A stretch of DNA of 64,000 bases from Pseudomonadota bacterium (lineage in GTDB: Bacteria > Pseudomonadota > Alphaproteobacteria > Rhizobiales > Beijerinckiaceae), in assembly GCA_023423995.1 (NCBI GenBank), contig JAFAEL010000121.1:1-64000 (forward strand), read 5' to 3'. The translations under genes and the position numbers were made by a program. This document shows positions 35,834-44,229 of the stretch, one piece after another (position 1 is the first letter of the stretch; every line of letters starts with the position of its first letter). Under the pieces are notes generated by a model. It was not told the origin of the DNA. It saw only the letters and a program-made list of their open reading frames with translations, and did no database searches.

Positions 35834-38140
35834 TCATGCCATGCTCGTTTCGGCAACTTCGGCTCGGGCGAGTGTGAATCCTGAGTACCCGGCGGCGGCG
35901 ACGGTATCGCACTTGCTCCGATAGGCGACCACGCCGCCCACATAGGGCATGAATACCCGAGGCTTACCAGGGACGTTGGCGCCCGTGTACCACGACGCAG
36001 CCTTTGGATAGAGCGTGCGATCCGCAACCGCATTGACGTGCTCCACCCACTCCTCCTCGGCAGCAGGCTGCGCTTCGATCGTGCTGATCCGGTTTTGCTC
36101 GAGATACTCGAGGCAGTCGCCGATCCATTCCACATGCTGCTCGATCGAGAAGATCATGTTGCTCAGGACTGACGGGCTGCCCGGGCCGGTGATCGTGAAG
36201 AGGTTCGGGAAACCCGCCACCATCATGCCGAGGTAGCTCCGTGGGCCGTCCTGCCACTTGTCCTGCAACGTGAGCCCGCCGCGCCCGGTGATCTCCATGT
36301 TCAGGAGCGCCCCGGTCATCGCGTCGTAGCCGGTCGCGTAGACTATCGCGTCGAGCGCGTACTCCTTGCGGGTTGTTCGCAGCCCCGTCACGGTAACCTC
36401 CTCGATGGGGTCGCTTCGGAGATCGACGAGAGTGACGTTCGGCCGGTTGAACGTGTCGTAGTAGTGCGTGTCGACGCAGATGCGCTTGGCGCCGATCGCG
36501 TGGTCTGTCGGCGTGAGTAGGTCGGCGACCGCGGCATCCTTTACGATCGAGCGGATTTTTCGCCGTACGAAATCGGCTGCTTCCTTGTTCGACGCCTCGT
36601 CCAGCAGGAGGTCGGTGAAGGCATGCAGGAAGTAGACGCCGCCCTTATTCCAGCGCGCCTCGAATAGTTGCTCGCGCTCCTGCGGCGGGATGTCGTGGAC
36701 CTTATGCTGTCCCGGGTCGGTCAGACTGCCCGACGTGCTCGCCTCCCTGGCGCGGCGCCTGAGTGCCGGATAGTCGCGTTTCCAGGCCCGTTCATATTCC
36801 TCGGGCATCGGCCAGTTCTGCGCTGGCACGCTGAAATTCGGGGTCCTCTGAAAGACGAAGAGATTGGCAGCCTCCCGGGCAATGAGAGGTATCGCCTGGA
36901 TGCCGGACGATCCGGTGCCGATGACGCCTACGCGCTCGCCTTCGAAACTCACCGGCTCGTGAGGCCAGCCGCCGGTGTGGAAGCTGCGGCCCCGGAAGCG
37001 CTCCATCCCGGGCAGGCGCGGGATCCGCGCAGAGGACAGGCACCCTGTCGCCATGATGCAGAAGCGGGCGTGCAGCACATCGCCTGCTGCCGTCACCATT
37101 TCCCACCGGGCCTTTGTCTCGAGGAAGCGGGCCGATCTCATTCGTGTGGCGAATTTGATGTCGCGCCGTTCCACCTCGGGCGCCATGGACGGCCCTACCT
37201 GCACGGCGCTGGCGCCGCTGCCGAGGAGCACGACCCGCTTGCCCCGGTGGTCGAAATCCGGGTCCCAGCGCGAGGTGTGCATGACCGGCCCGGCGAAGGT
37301 GTCGAGCCCTGGGATGCCCGGCGTGGACGGGACGTTGAGCTGCCCGATCGCGCTGACCAGGACAGCCGCTTCCATGGCCGTCTCCCCGTCTGCCGTGCGC
37401 AGGGAAAGCCGCCACCGCCACCGCGTCTCGTCATAGCTGGCGCCGGCCAGGGTGTGGCCAAAGCGGATGTGCTCCCGGATCCCGAACCGGTCGACGCAGT
37501 TGTCGATATAGGCGAGCATGTCGGGCTGCTTGGTGAAGTAGCGCGACCAGTTCGGGTTCAGGGCGAAGGAATAGGTGTAGAAGTGGCTGGTCGTGTCGAC
37601 GCCGCAGCCAGGATAGCGGTTGTCGTACCACGTGCCGCCGACACCCTCGTTCTTCTCGTAGATGACGAACGGGATGCCGAGGCGCTTGAGGTGGACGGCG
37701 AGGGCAACACCGGACAGGCCGGCGCCAACGATGGCGACCTCGGGCCGGCCCTCCGCGCTGCGGCCCGCGCGTAGCGGCGGAAATTGGTCGAGCGGGCGCG
37801 GCGCAACTCCTGCCTCATCGAGCAGCATCGGCATGTATTCGTCGGGTACCGGCTCACCGACGCAGAAGCGGACGATCCTGGGCAGGAGCGTCACGTCGGC
37901 CTTCGGCTCGACATCGCCGGAAGCCAGGATCGATCCGAGGCGGGCGATCGCGGATCGCCGAACCGCCTCGGGCACGTCGCCGGGGCCCCTGCCCGGCTTC
38001 GACGCGGCGCCGTCGGCCTGCGCCAGCCAATCCTGCTCGCCCGTGAGATAGGCGAGCACCGTCAGCACGAGAAAGGGATCGGCTGTCTCGAGTGCCTGTT
38101 CGTTCCAGGGCTGCGGGGCGTCGCGCCTTGCCGTCTGCAT
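35834..38140 (-). CDS. Chimeric flavin-dependent Baeyer-Villiger monooxygenase (fusion of two BVMO types)
   Basis: 768 residues, longer than the 530-650 usual for the family. Residues 1-326 look like 4-hydroxyacetophenone-monooxygenase types: an about 130-residue N-terminal domain, FAD motif IVGAGLSGVALAVHL (137-151), VGGTWYDNRYPGCGVD, a BVMO fingerprint FAGPVMHTSRWD (282-293) and an NADP motif LLGSGASAVQ (305-314). From about 327 it restarts in the style of cyclohexanone/cyclododecanone-type enzymes: IMATGCLS, a second fingerprint FRGRSFHTGGWP (382-393, exactly 100 residues later), a second NADP motif VIGTGSSGIQ (406-415) and an intact C-terminus. Family enzymes turn ketones into esters or lactones with NADPH and O2. 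Activity of the fusion is doubtful. 16 bp after a decayed dehydrogenase. Confidence 0.85.
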   Translation of the reverse strand: MQTARRDAPQPWNEQALETADPFLVLTVLAYLTGEQDWLAQADGAASKPGRGPGDVPEAVRRSAIARLGSILASGDVEPKADVTLLPRIVRFCVGEPVPDEYMPMLLDEAGVAPRPLDQFPPLRAGRSAEGRPEVAIVGAGLSGVALAVHLKRLGIPFVIYEKNEGVGGTWYDNRYPGCGVDTTSHFYTYSFALNPNWSRYFTKQPDMLAYIDNCVDRFGIREHIRFGHTLAGASYDETRWRWRLSLRTADGETAMEAAVLVSAIGQLNVPSTPGIPGLDTFAGPVMHTSRWDPDFDHRGKRVVLLGSGASAVQVGPSMAPEVERRDIKFATRMRSARFLETKARWEMVTAAGDVLHARFCIMATGCLSSARIPRLPGMERFRGRSFHTGGWPHEPVSFEGERVGVIGTGSSGIQAIPLIAREAANLFVFQRTPNFSVPAQNWPMPEEYERAWKRDYPALRRRAREASTSGSLTDPGQHKVHDIPPQEREQLFEARWNKGGVYFLHAFTDLLLDEASNKEAADFVRRKIRSIVKDAAVADLLTPTDHAIGAKRICVDTHYYDTFNRPNVTLVDLRSDPIEEVTVTGLRTTRKEYALDAIVYATGYDAMTGALLNMEITGRGGLTLQDKWQDGPRSYLGMMVAGFPNLFTITGPGSPSVLSNMIFSIEQHVEWIGDCLEYLEQNRISTIEAQPAAEEEWVEHVNAVADRTLYPKAASWYTGANVPGKPRVFMPYVGGVVAYRSKCDTVAAAGYSGFTLARAEVAETSMA

Positions 38141-38156
38141 CCTCGCCTCCCTCGCG

Positions 38157-38860
38157 TCAGTCGAAGTGGAGCCCGCCGTTCAGGTCGAGGATCTCGCCGG
38201 TGATGAACCCGGATTTCGGCGACACCAGAAACGACACGCAATGGGCGAATTCGTCCGGCTCGCAGAAGCGGCCGACGGGGATCTGGCGCTTCGCGCGCGC
38301 CAGTGAGCTCCGGGACAGATTGCCGGACAGCATGGGGCTGTCCACGAAAGCAGGTGCCAACGCATTCACGGTCACGCCGAACGGTGCGGCCTCGCGGGCG
38401 AGCGAGAAGGTCATTGCGCCGAGGGCCCCCTTCGATGCGGCATACGCCGTCCCGGCCAGAAGGCCCCCGTTCTTCATCGCCATCGAGCAAACATTGACGA
38501 CGCGGCCGAACCGCCGCTCCATCATGCCGGGCAGGATCGCGCGGCTGAGGTAGAATGCGGCGTCGAGGTTGATGCCGAGCACGCGCCGCCATTCCTCGTC
38601 GCTCGTGCCGGCGATTTTGTGAGCGGTATAGACGCCCGCATTGTTTACGAGGATGTCGACCGGGCCGAAATGGCCCTGGCAGCGCGCCACCACCTCCTCA
38701 ACCTGGTCGCGGTCGAGGAGGTCGGCTCCGATGGCGAGTGCACGATCCCCGAGCGCTTCAGCCCAGTGCGAGCGGCCGTCGTCTTCACAACGTCTTGCAC
38801 CACCCTGGCGGTTGGCCAGGCGGTGACCCTCCGGTGGGACGCGCAAAGCACGATGGTGTT
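38157..38860 (-). pseudogene. Short-chain dehydrogenase with degenerate 5' end
   Basis: The 3' two thirds read as a good classical SDR: VDILVNNAGVYTAH, the catalytic YAASKGA, and an FITGEILDLNGGLHFD ending. Upstream of about 38765 the expected strand with the TGxxxGIG cofactor motif is absent. What remains (EGHRLANRQGGARRCEDDGR) looks like an SDR N-terminus scrambled by several small insertions or deletions. The frame stays open to 39101 but with non-SDR residues. A product would lack most of the NAD(P)-binding motif, so I call it a pseudogene. It lies 16 bp upstream of the monooxygenase, with which it was probably co-transcribed. Confidence 0.7.
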
Positions 38861-38953
38861 TATGAATGAGTGACGGCAGCGACGTCTGCTGTCGGGCGGT
38901 GCTTCCGCCGAGCTGAGTGGCTGGCTTGGGCGCAGTGCGGCTGCCGCTTGAAG

Positions 38954-38977
38954 GCTCCTCGACGGGCGTCGAGGAGC
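38954..38977. terminator. Perfect hairpin behind the recombinase remnant
   Basis: GCTCCTCGACG-GG-CGTCGAGGAGC, an 11-bp perfect stem starting 9 bp after the stop of the recombinase fragment on the minus strand. It is placed as that gene's terminator would be and was probably carried along with it; no T-run follows. Confidence 0.5.
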
Positions 38978-38985
38978 TAAGCCGG

Positions 38986-39105
38986 TTAGACCTCGGTGCC
39001 TTCGGCGCGCATGAGCGCGTCCTCCATGCCCAGGCCCAGACATCGCACCGTGCTCTCGATCTTCGTGTGCCCGAACAGGAGTCGTACGGCGCGCAGAGCA
39101 CCTCT
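38986..39105 (-). pseudogene. Tyrosine recombinase/integrase, C-terminal remnant with mutated catalytic Tyr
   Basis: The last 36 codons (39096-38986) read LRAVRLLFGHTKIES, then TVRCLG, then LGMEDALMRAEGTEV and stop. This matches the C-terminus of phage-type tyrosine recombinases, including the conserved GH and the segment TVRYLG that holds the nucleophilic tyrosine. Here that codon is TGT (Cys) instead of TAT/TAC. The rest of the gene is gone: the sequence switches to the 3' end of the adjacent short-chain dehydrogenase at about 39105-39170. It is therefore a dead fragment left by a mobile element or deletion. Confidence 0.75.
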
Positions 39106-39920
39106 CAGGAAGAGGAGGTCGAATGTTCGCTGCGTAGGAAGCTGCTCGACGCCGACACGCCGAAATTCTTCTCCGCCAACCATCCCCCATCCACGGGTAG
39201 AACGATGCCGGTGACGAACCGCGCCAGGTCGGACGCAAGAAAAAGGGCGGCATTGGCTACGTCGGTCTCAGTGCCGACGATCTGAAGCGGCACGGAGCCG
39301 GACAGGCCCTCCCGAAAATCCGGATCATCGAAATAGGCTTGCGTCATCGGCGTCCGGATCACGCCCGGAGCGACTGCGTTCACCCGGATCCCCGCCGCGG
39401 CGAAATCACGGGCGAGGTTCCGTGTCAGTCCGATCAGACCGTGCTTGGCCGCCGTATAGGCGGGGCGGTGTGTTATTCCCATCACGCCGGCCACGGATGC
39501 GATGTTGATGATCGATCCGCCGCCGCGCGCCCTCATCAGCAATCCGGCCTGCTGGGAACAGTAGAAGGGACCGCTCAGGTTCACTCCGATGACGCGGTTC
39601 CATTCATCGGGGGCCAGGTCGAAGGCGGTCTCGATCTCGCGGATCCCTGCGTTGTTCACCAGGATGTCCAGCCCGCCGAGCCTCTCCTTGAGAGCAGAAA
39701 ACGCATCGGCGACGGAAGAAGCCGAGCTCACGTCGACGACGACGCCCTCGACATGAGTTGCGCCGCCGGATCGAAGCTCGCCGCGTGCCGCCTCCACCTT
39801 GTCCGACGTGAGATCCATGGCGACCACGACGGCACCATGCTCGGCAAGCACGCGAGCGATCCCCATCCCGAGGCCGCCGGCGCTTCCCGTCACAGCAGCG
39901 ATCTTTCCTTGCAGCAGCAT
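39105..39920 (-). CDS. SDR family oxidoreductase, C-terminus altered by a junction
   Basis: 271 residues. Cofactor motif TGSAGGLGMG (about 11-20), NNAG (near 91), catalytic Tyr-Lys in YTAAKHG (near 155) and the usual end FVTGIVLPVDGGW (near 240) are intact. After this GGW the normal few residues are replaced by a Ser-rich 23-residue tail (ending RSEHSTSSS) that reads into the recombinase remnant, so the natural stop has been lost in a recombination. The core enzyme is probably still folded. It oxidises or reduces an alcohol/ketone with NAD(P). 171 bp downstream of the PRISE-like reductase on the same strand. Confidence 0.82.
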   Translation of the reverse strand: MLLQGKIAAVTGSAGGLGMGIARVLAEHGAVVVAMDLTSDKVEAARGELRSGGATHVEGVVVDVSSASSVADAFSALKERLGGLDILVNNAGIREIETAFDLAPDEWNRVIGVNLSGPFYCSQQAGLLMRARGGGSIINIASVAGVMGITHRPAYTAAKHGLIGLTRNLARDFAAAGIRVNAVAPGVIRTPMTQAYFDDPDFREGLSGSVPLQIVGTETDVANAALFLASDLARFVTGIVLPVDGGWLAEKNFGVSASSSFLRSEHSTSSS

Positions 39921-40091
39921 GGACCGACTTCCTCCGTCATCTTCCAGGGCGGATCGATTGTACTTGCTTAGCTCGTTCTTTCGTTCAGATCCGGGGCCTA
40001 CTTCGGGGCAAGGACGCTCTCCGCGGCGAAAGTAGCGGGCGGACCTCTACAGCTGCGCCCCGTCTCGCCCCCATAACGCAAGCTCGGGAAT

Positions 40092-41180
40092 TCAACGCGG
40101 AAGAATGTTGCCGTTCTGCAAGGTCCGGAGAAGGTCCAGGAACATCTCCTCCGTGTCTTGGCAGTGATGGAATCCCGCCTTCCGGATCTTGATTGTGCTG
40201 ACATGATGCGGATTGGGCCGTTGACCGAAGCCGAAGAGGTAATCGGCATATTGCCACGCCGGGACCATGTCCTTGTAGCTGTTGGGCTGCAGCTTGTACC
40301 TGTCCACGATCTGGTTCCAGATAGCCTCGTTCTCCGGCATCACGCGGGCGAGCGAGAAGGGCTGCGGCCCGGCATGGGCCATCCCGAAGAGATCGGCGAT
40401 CCGCGGCCAGAGGTTCTGCCAGATGTAGACGTCGCCGTTCGCGACATTGAATGCCTGGTTCGCCGCCGCCTCGGACGTCGCCGCCCATTCCAGGGCCTTC
40501 GCGATCAGACGTGCGTCGGTTGCCTCCCCGACCTTCTCCGGGCCGCCTGGGAAGCGGAGTGGGATGCCGCACTCGCGAGAGATCGCCGCGAAGACGCCGA
40601 TCGCGTTGACGATGTTCAGGGGTGATCCGAGCGCGATGCCGCAGACGATCTGCGGACGCAGGATCGTCCAGGTCCAGTCCTTGCCGACCTGGCGCCCGCG
40701 GAGCCAGTCTTCCTGATCATAGTAGAAATTGGGTGGCATCGAGCGCGGATCGGTCTCGCGCGCCGGCATGCGGAACGGCCCGAGATGGGCGCCGTACGCC
40801 TTGGTCCCGTGCACGACGCCGACGTGGCGGAGCCCCGACGAGTTGCGTTCCACGGCCTCGACGAGGTTGCGCAGCATCTCAAGATTCGATGCGGCATGTT
40901 CCGCCTCGATCCAGCCCCGGGCGATGTCCGGCTTCTCCCAGACGGCCCCGTAGACGACGTGCGTGATGCCCGAGAGGCCCGACAGCGCGTCCTCGACGGC
41001 CTGGCGGTCCCGGAGATCGACAGAAACCCAGGACGCCCGGGTCTCGAACTCGGGTCGGCGCCGGGACAACCCGATGATCTCCCATTCCGGAAGCGCTTCG
41101 AAATGCGTGAGCGCAGAGCGCCCAACCATTCCGAGTCCCCCGGCGATCAGCACCTTCCTGGCGTCCACCCTTGCCCCCAT
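40092..41180 (-). CDS. NAD(P)-dependent SDR, PRISE-like (progesterone 5-beta-reductase/iridoid synthase family)
   Basis: 362 residues from the ATG at 41180 (MGARVDARKVLIAGGLGMVG); upstream residues in the frame are antisense to the promoter region. Extended SDR: cofactor motif GGLGMVG (near 14) and FYYDQEDWL near 152 in place of the common YxxxK, as in PRISE enzymes, followed by TWTILRPQIVCG. PRISE members reduce activated C=C bonds of enones. Divergent from the thiolase operon with an 80-bp gap carrying a GntR/FadR-type palindrome. In this context it may reduce an unsaturated cyclic ketone before ring cleavage; this is inference. Confidence 0.8.
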   Translation of the reverse strand: MGARVDARKVLIAGGLGMVGRSALTHFEALPEWEIIGLSRRRPEFETRASWVSVDLRDRQAVEDALSGLSGITHVVYGAVWEKPDIARGWIEAEHAASNLEMLRNLVEAVERNSSGLRHVGVVHGTKAYGAHLGPFRMPARETDPRSMPPNFYYDQEDWLRGRQVGKDWTWTILRPQIVCGIALGSPLNIVNAIGVFAAISRECGIPLRFPGGPEKVGEATDARLIAKALEWAATSEAAANQAFNVANGDVYIWQNLWPRIADLFGMAHAGPQPFSLARVMPENEAIWNQIVDRYKLQPNSYKDMVPAWQYADYLFGFGQRPNPHHVSTIKIRKAGFHHCQDTEEMFLDLLRTLQNGNILPR

Positions 41181-41187
41181 TGTCGTA

Positions 41188-41198
41188 TTGTCCAACAA
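41188..41198. promoter_or_regulatory. FadR-type GntR operator between divergent PRISE-like reductase and thiolase genes
   Basis: TTGT-CCA-ACAA is a perfect palindrome matching the FadR-subfamily GntR consensus TNGTNNNACNA. It is 8 bp upstream of the reductase ATG and 62 bp upstream of the thiolase-like ATG, where it could repress both. A GntR regulator of the FCD (FadR) type is encoded 3 kb downstream in the same plus-strand operon. Confidence 0.6.
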
Positions 41199-41260
41199 CG
41201 TATTGCGGGCGGTGGTCTGGTCTGTCAAATTGATCCCGCTGCAGGGAGGCAGCGCCGTAG

Positions 41261-42427
41261 ATGTCCATGCGACGGAAGACTGCGATCGTCGGCATCGGTG
41301 CAACGCCCTATTACCGGCGTGGGCGGTCGGCGCCGCGGACCCTGAACGAACTCGTCGGCACCGCCATCCTGGCCGCCGTCGCGGACGCGGGCCTGCACAT
41401 CGAGGATGTCGACGGGTTCGCCTATTACGGAGGCGGCTTCGACACGCCCTATCTCTGCGAGATGCTCGGCATCCCCGAGGTGCGCTTCACGGCCGGGCTC
41501 ACGGGAAGCGGCGGCGGTTCGGCTGGGGCGATCGGGCTGGCATCGGCAGCGGTGATAGCGGGGCTGGCCGAAACCGTTGTCTGCGTCGGAGGCATGCAGC
41601 AGACGGCCCAGCGCTACGGCACGATCACGTCGGCTTATGCTCCAGATCCGGAGAACGCGTTCTTCCTGCCGGCCGGACTTGTCGGGCCGGGGCACATGTT
41701 CGCGCTGCTCGCCCGCCGGCACATGCACCTCTACGGGACGACGCGCGACCATTTCGCCGAGGTCGCGATCTCCAACCGGATCAACGCCCTCACGCACCCG
41801 GACGCCACGATCCGCAAGCCGCTCGCGCGGGAGGATTACTTTGCGGCACCGCTGCTGGCCGATCCGCACTGTCTGTTCGATTTCTGCCTCGAGAACGACG
41901 GAGCCATCGCGGCGATCGTGACGAGCGCCGAGCGTGCGCGGGACCTGCGCCGCAAGCCGGTCAGCATACTTGCCAGCACTCATGGCGGCGAACGGGAATG
42001 GGGCCGCTCACTCTATTGGATGAACATGTCGGACGACCTCTTCGCCTCGTCGGGGCATCGCAGCGTCGCTCGCCGGTTGTACGCGGATGCCGGACTGGGG
42101 CCGCAGGACATCGATTGCGCCCAGATCTACGACCACTTCACGTCCCAGGTGATCATGCAGCTTGAGGATTACGGCTTCTGCGAGATCGGTGAAGGGGGGC
42201 CATTCGTGGCGAGCGGCGCCATACGGCGCGAAGGTGGCTCGCTGCCGATCAATACCGATGGAGGCCAGCTCTCATGCGGCTACATCTGGGGCATGACCCA
42301 CATCCGGGAGGCGGTGGAGCAGATCCGCGGCACGGCCGCCAATCAGATCGACGGGGTCGAGACCGCGCTCGTGACTGGGGGCCCCTCGAACGTGCCGGTC
42401 AGCGGCCTCATTCTCGCGGCAGCGTGA
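41261..42427 (+). CDS. Thiolase-like / SCP2-type lipid-transfer protein
   Basis: 388 residues starting ATG 41261 behind a GGAGG. Thiolase-fold protein opening with KTAIVGIGATPYYRR. The position of the nucleophilic Cys in true thiolases falls in GLTGSGGGSAGAIG, where no Cys is present, as in the SCP2/lipid-transfer subgroup. C-terminal NTDGGQLSCGYIWGMTHIREAV is typical of the subgroup. These proteins work with an adjacent DUF35 protein as aldolase or thiolase-like complexes in steroid and other side-chain degradation. Followed at once by the DUF35 gene; first gene of a long plus-strand run. Confidence 0.84.
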   Translation: MSMRRKTAIVGIGATPYYRRGRSAPRTLNELVGTAILAAVADAGLHIEDVDGFAYYGGGFDTPYLCEMLGIPEVRFTAGLTGSGGGSAGAIGLASAAVIAGLAETVVCVGGMQQTAQRYGTITSAYAPDPENAFFLPAGLVGPGHMFALLARRHMHLYGTTRDHFAEVAISNRINALTHPDATIRKPLAREDYFAAPLLADPHCLFDFCLENDGAIAAIVTSAERARDLRRKPVSILASTHGGEREWGRSLYWMNMSDDLFASSGHRSVARRLYADAGLGPQDIDCAQIYDHFTSQVIMQLEDYGFCEIGEGGPFVASGAIRREGGSLPINTDGGQLSCGYIWGMTHIREAVEQIRGTAANQIDGVETALVTGGPSNVPVSGLILAAA

Positions 42428-42429
42428 CG

Positions 42430-42885
42430 ATGTCGGGCCCGATCTCCAAATCCCCGCCAGAGATGTTCATGGACGTCGTGACCGACGCCTGGACCGCTCC
42501 CTTCTGGCAGGCCGCCGCCGCACACCGCCTCGTGGCACCGCGCTGCGGCTCCTGCAGGCGCTTCCGGATGCCACCAGGCCCGTTCTGCCCGCATTGCCGA
42601 TCTCAGAAACTCGAGTGGCCCGAACTGTCCGGGGACGGCGTGATCTACTCCTATACGATCGTGTCCGTCCCGATCACGCCCGAGATGGCCGAGAGCGTCC
42701 CGTACGTGCCGGCCGTGATCAGCCTGCCCGACGCGGACGGCGTGCGGCTGATCAGCAACGTCGTCGACGCTCCGATCGAAGCGCTCCGCGTCGGCGCGCC
42801 AGTCCGCGTGCACTGGCACGACACGCCGAATGGCGTGGCTTTGCCGCAGTTCGTCTTGGCGGAGGACTTCACCGGAACAAGCTGA
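42430..42885 (+). CDS. Zn-ribbon/OB-fold (DUF35) protein
   Basis: 151 residues from the ATG at 42430 (2 bp after the thiolase stop); a GTG at 42424 overlapping that stop is an alternative start. A rubredoxin-like zinc ribbon is formed by Cys39, Cys42, Cys53 and Cys56 (PRCGSC ... FCPHC). The OB fold then follows (GDGVIYSYTIVSVPI). DUF35 proteins bind and complete the active site of the neighbouring thiolase-like partner, delivering acyl-CoA substrates. The tight spacing supports a heteromeric complex. Confidence 0.87.
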   Translation: MSGPISKSPPEMFMDVVTDAWTAPFWQAAAAHRLVAPRCGSCRRFRMPPGPFCPHCRSQKLEWPELSGDGVIYSYTIVSVPITPEMAESVPYVPAVISLPDADGVRLISNVVDAPIEALRVGAPVRVHWHDTPNGVALPQFVLAEDFTGTS

Positions 42886-42934
42886 GGCGCATTCCAAGCA
42901 ATCTAAACAAAACGAAGACACGAGGGAGGAAACA

Positions 42935-44164
42935 TTGAAAATAAGACAGATAGCTTTGGCAGCCCCGTTCGCACTGCTGCTGACGGCCTCGACGGCCCTG
43001 ATGCCGAATGCGGCGAACGCGCAGATCTCGGATGATGCGGTCAAGATCGGCATCCTAACCGACATGTCCGGTCCCTTCGCGGATTTCGCGGGGCCAGGAT
43101 CGGTCGTCGCGGCTGAGCTTGCAGTCGAGGACTTCGGTCAGAAAGTGCTCGGCAAGCCGGTCAAGATCCTCTCAGCCAATTCCGAGCTGAAGCCTGATGT
43201 CGCCTCCGCACGGGCCCGGGAATGGTTCGACGTCGAGGGCGTCGACATGATAAATGAGCTAACAGGTTCAACGATCGCGCTCGGGATCTCACAGCTCGCA
43301 CGCGAAAAGAACCGCATTGCGATCGTCAACAGCGCGGCAGTCACTGCACTGACTAACGAGCAATGCTCGCCGAACACCGTCCACTTCGCGTACGATATCT
43401 ATTCAATAGCAAGCGCCACCGTCGAACCGATCGTCAAGACAGGAGGCAAGACGTGGTTCTTCCTCACCCAGGACACAACGGGCGGCAGCTCGCTTGAGGA
43501 GACGGTTACGAAGTTCCTCGGCGTCGCCGGCGGCCGGAAGATCGGTGCAGTGCGCCACCCACTTAATGCCCAGGATTTCTCCTCCTTCCTCCTACAGGCT
43601 CAAGCCTCGAAGGCGGAAGTGATCGCTCTCGCCAATTCCGGATCCGAGCTGATCAACACGATCAAGGGCGCGAGGGAATTCGGGATCGTCCAGGGCGGGC
43701 AGAAGCTCGCCGCAACCAACGTGTTCATCACGGACGTGCATGCGCTCGGGTTACCGGTCGCGCAGGGGCTGCTCCTCGCGACGTCGTTCTACTGGGACTA
43801 CGATGATCAGACGCGCGCCTTTGCCAAGCGCTTCTTCCAGCGCATGAACAAGATGCCCACCATGTCCCAGGCCGGGACGTACTCTTCCACGAAGCTTTAC
43901 CTGAACGCGATCCAGCAGGCCGGCACGGACGAACCTGCTGCCGTCATGCGCAAGATGCGCGAGATCCCCGTCAACGACATCTTCAAGAACGGCCGCCTTC
44001 GCGAGGACGGCAGCGTCATGCACGACATGTTCCTGGCCGAGGTGAAGAAACCGTCCGAGTCGAAGGCACCTTGGGACTATTACAAGATCCTCGCCGTCGT
44101 TCCGGCCGAAAGGGCCTATCAACCGATGGAGAAGAGCCGCTGCAGCCTGGTCAGGAAGAACTGA
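42935..44164 (+). CDS. ABC transporter substrate-binding protein, branched-chain amino acid (LivK) type, copy 1
   Basis: 409 residues from a TTG at 42935, chosen because GGGAGGA ends 4 nt before it and the protein then begins with a signal peptide (KIRQIALAAPFALLLTAST, cleaved after NAANA). The mature part is a type-1 periplasmic binding fold: VKIGILTDMSGPFADFAGPG and then GGKTWFFLTQD. No permease or ATPase of the Liv type is in the window, so it is an orphan partner of a transporter elsewhere. Closely related in sequence to the second copy at 54.6-55.8 kb. Likely binds an aromatic or organic acid substrate of the cluster. Confidence 0.85.
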   Translation: MKIRQIALAAPFALLLTASTALMPNAANAQISDDAVKIGILTDMSGPFADFAGPGSVVAAELAVEDFGQKVLGKPVKILSANSELKPDVASARAREWFDVEGVDMINELTGSTIALGISQLAREKNRIAIVNSAAVTALTNEQCSPNTVHFAYDIYSIASATVEPIVKTGGKTWFFLTQDTTGGSSLEETVTKFLGVAGGRKIGAVRHPLNAQDFSSFLLQAQASKAEVIALANSGSELINTIKGAREFGIVQGGQKLAATNVFITDVHALGLPVAQGLLLATSFYWDYDDQTRAFAKRFFQRMNKMPTMSQAGTYSSTKLYLNAIQQAGTDEPAAVMRKMREIPVNDIFKNGRLREDGSVMHDMFLAEVKKPSESKAPWDYYKILAVVPAERAYQPMEKSRCSLVRKN

Positions 44165-44191
44165 GGCCGGGCGCGCGCTCTAGCGCAATGC

Positions 44192-44213
44192 GTCACGCCG
44201 CGTGCGGCGTGAC
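44192..44213. promoter_or_regulatory. Perfect hairpin/palindrome upstream of the GntR gene
   Basis: GTCACGCCGC-GT-GCGGCGTGAC, a 10-bp perfect stem with a 2-nt loop, 27 bp downstream of the binding-protein stop and 16 bp before the GntR GTG. It may be an attenuating stem-loop between the two genes or an autoregulatory site; it does not resemble the TTGT-N3-ACAA site. Confidence 0.45.
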
Positions 44214-44229
44214 CTAGGAGACAAGAGAC

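Noticed and set aside
25111-40000. Island bounded by a second copy of the tRNA-Arg 3' end
   Set aside because: I found no second copy of the tRNA end by eye; the right boundary of any island stays undefined.
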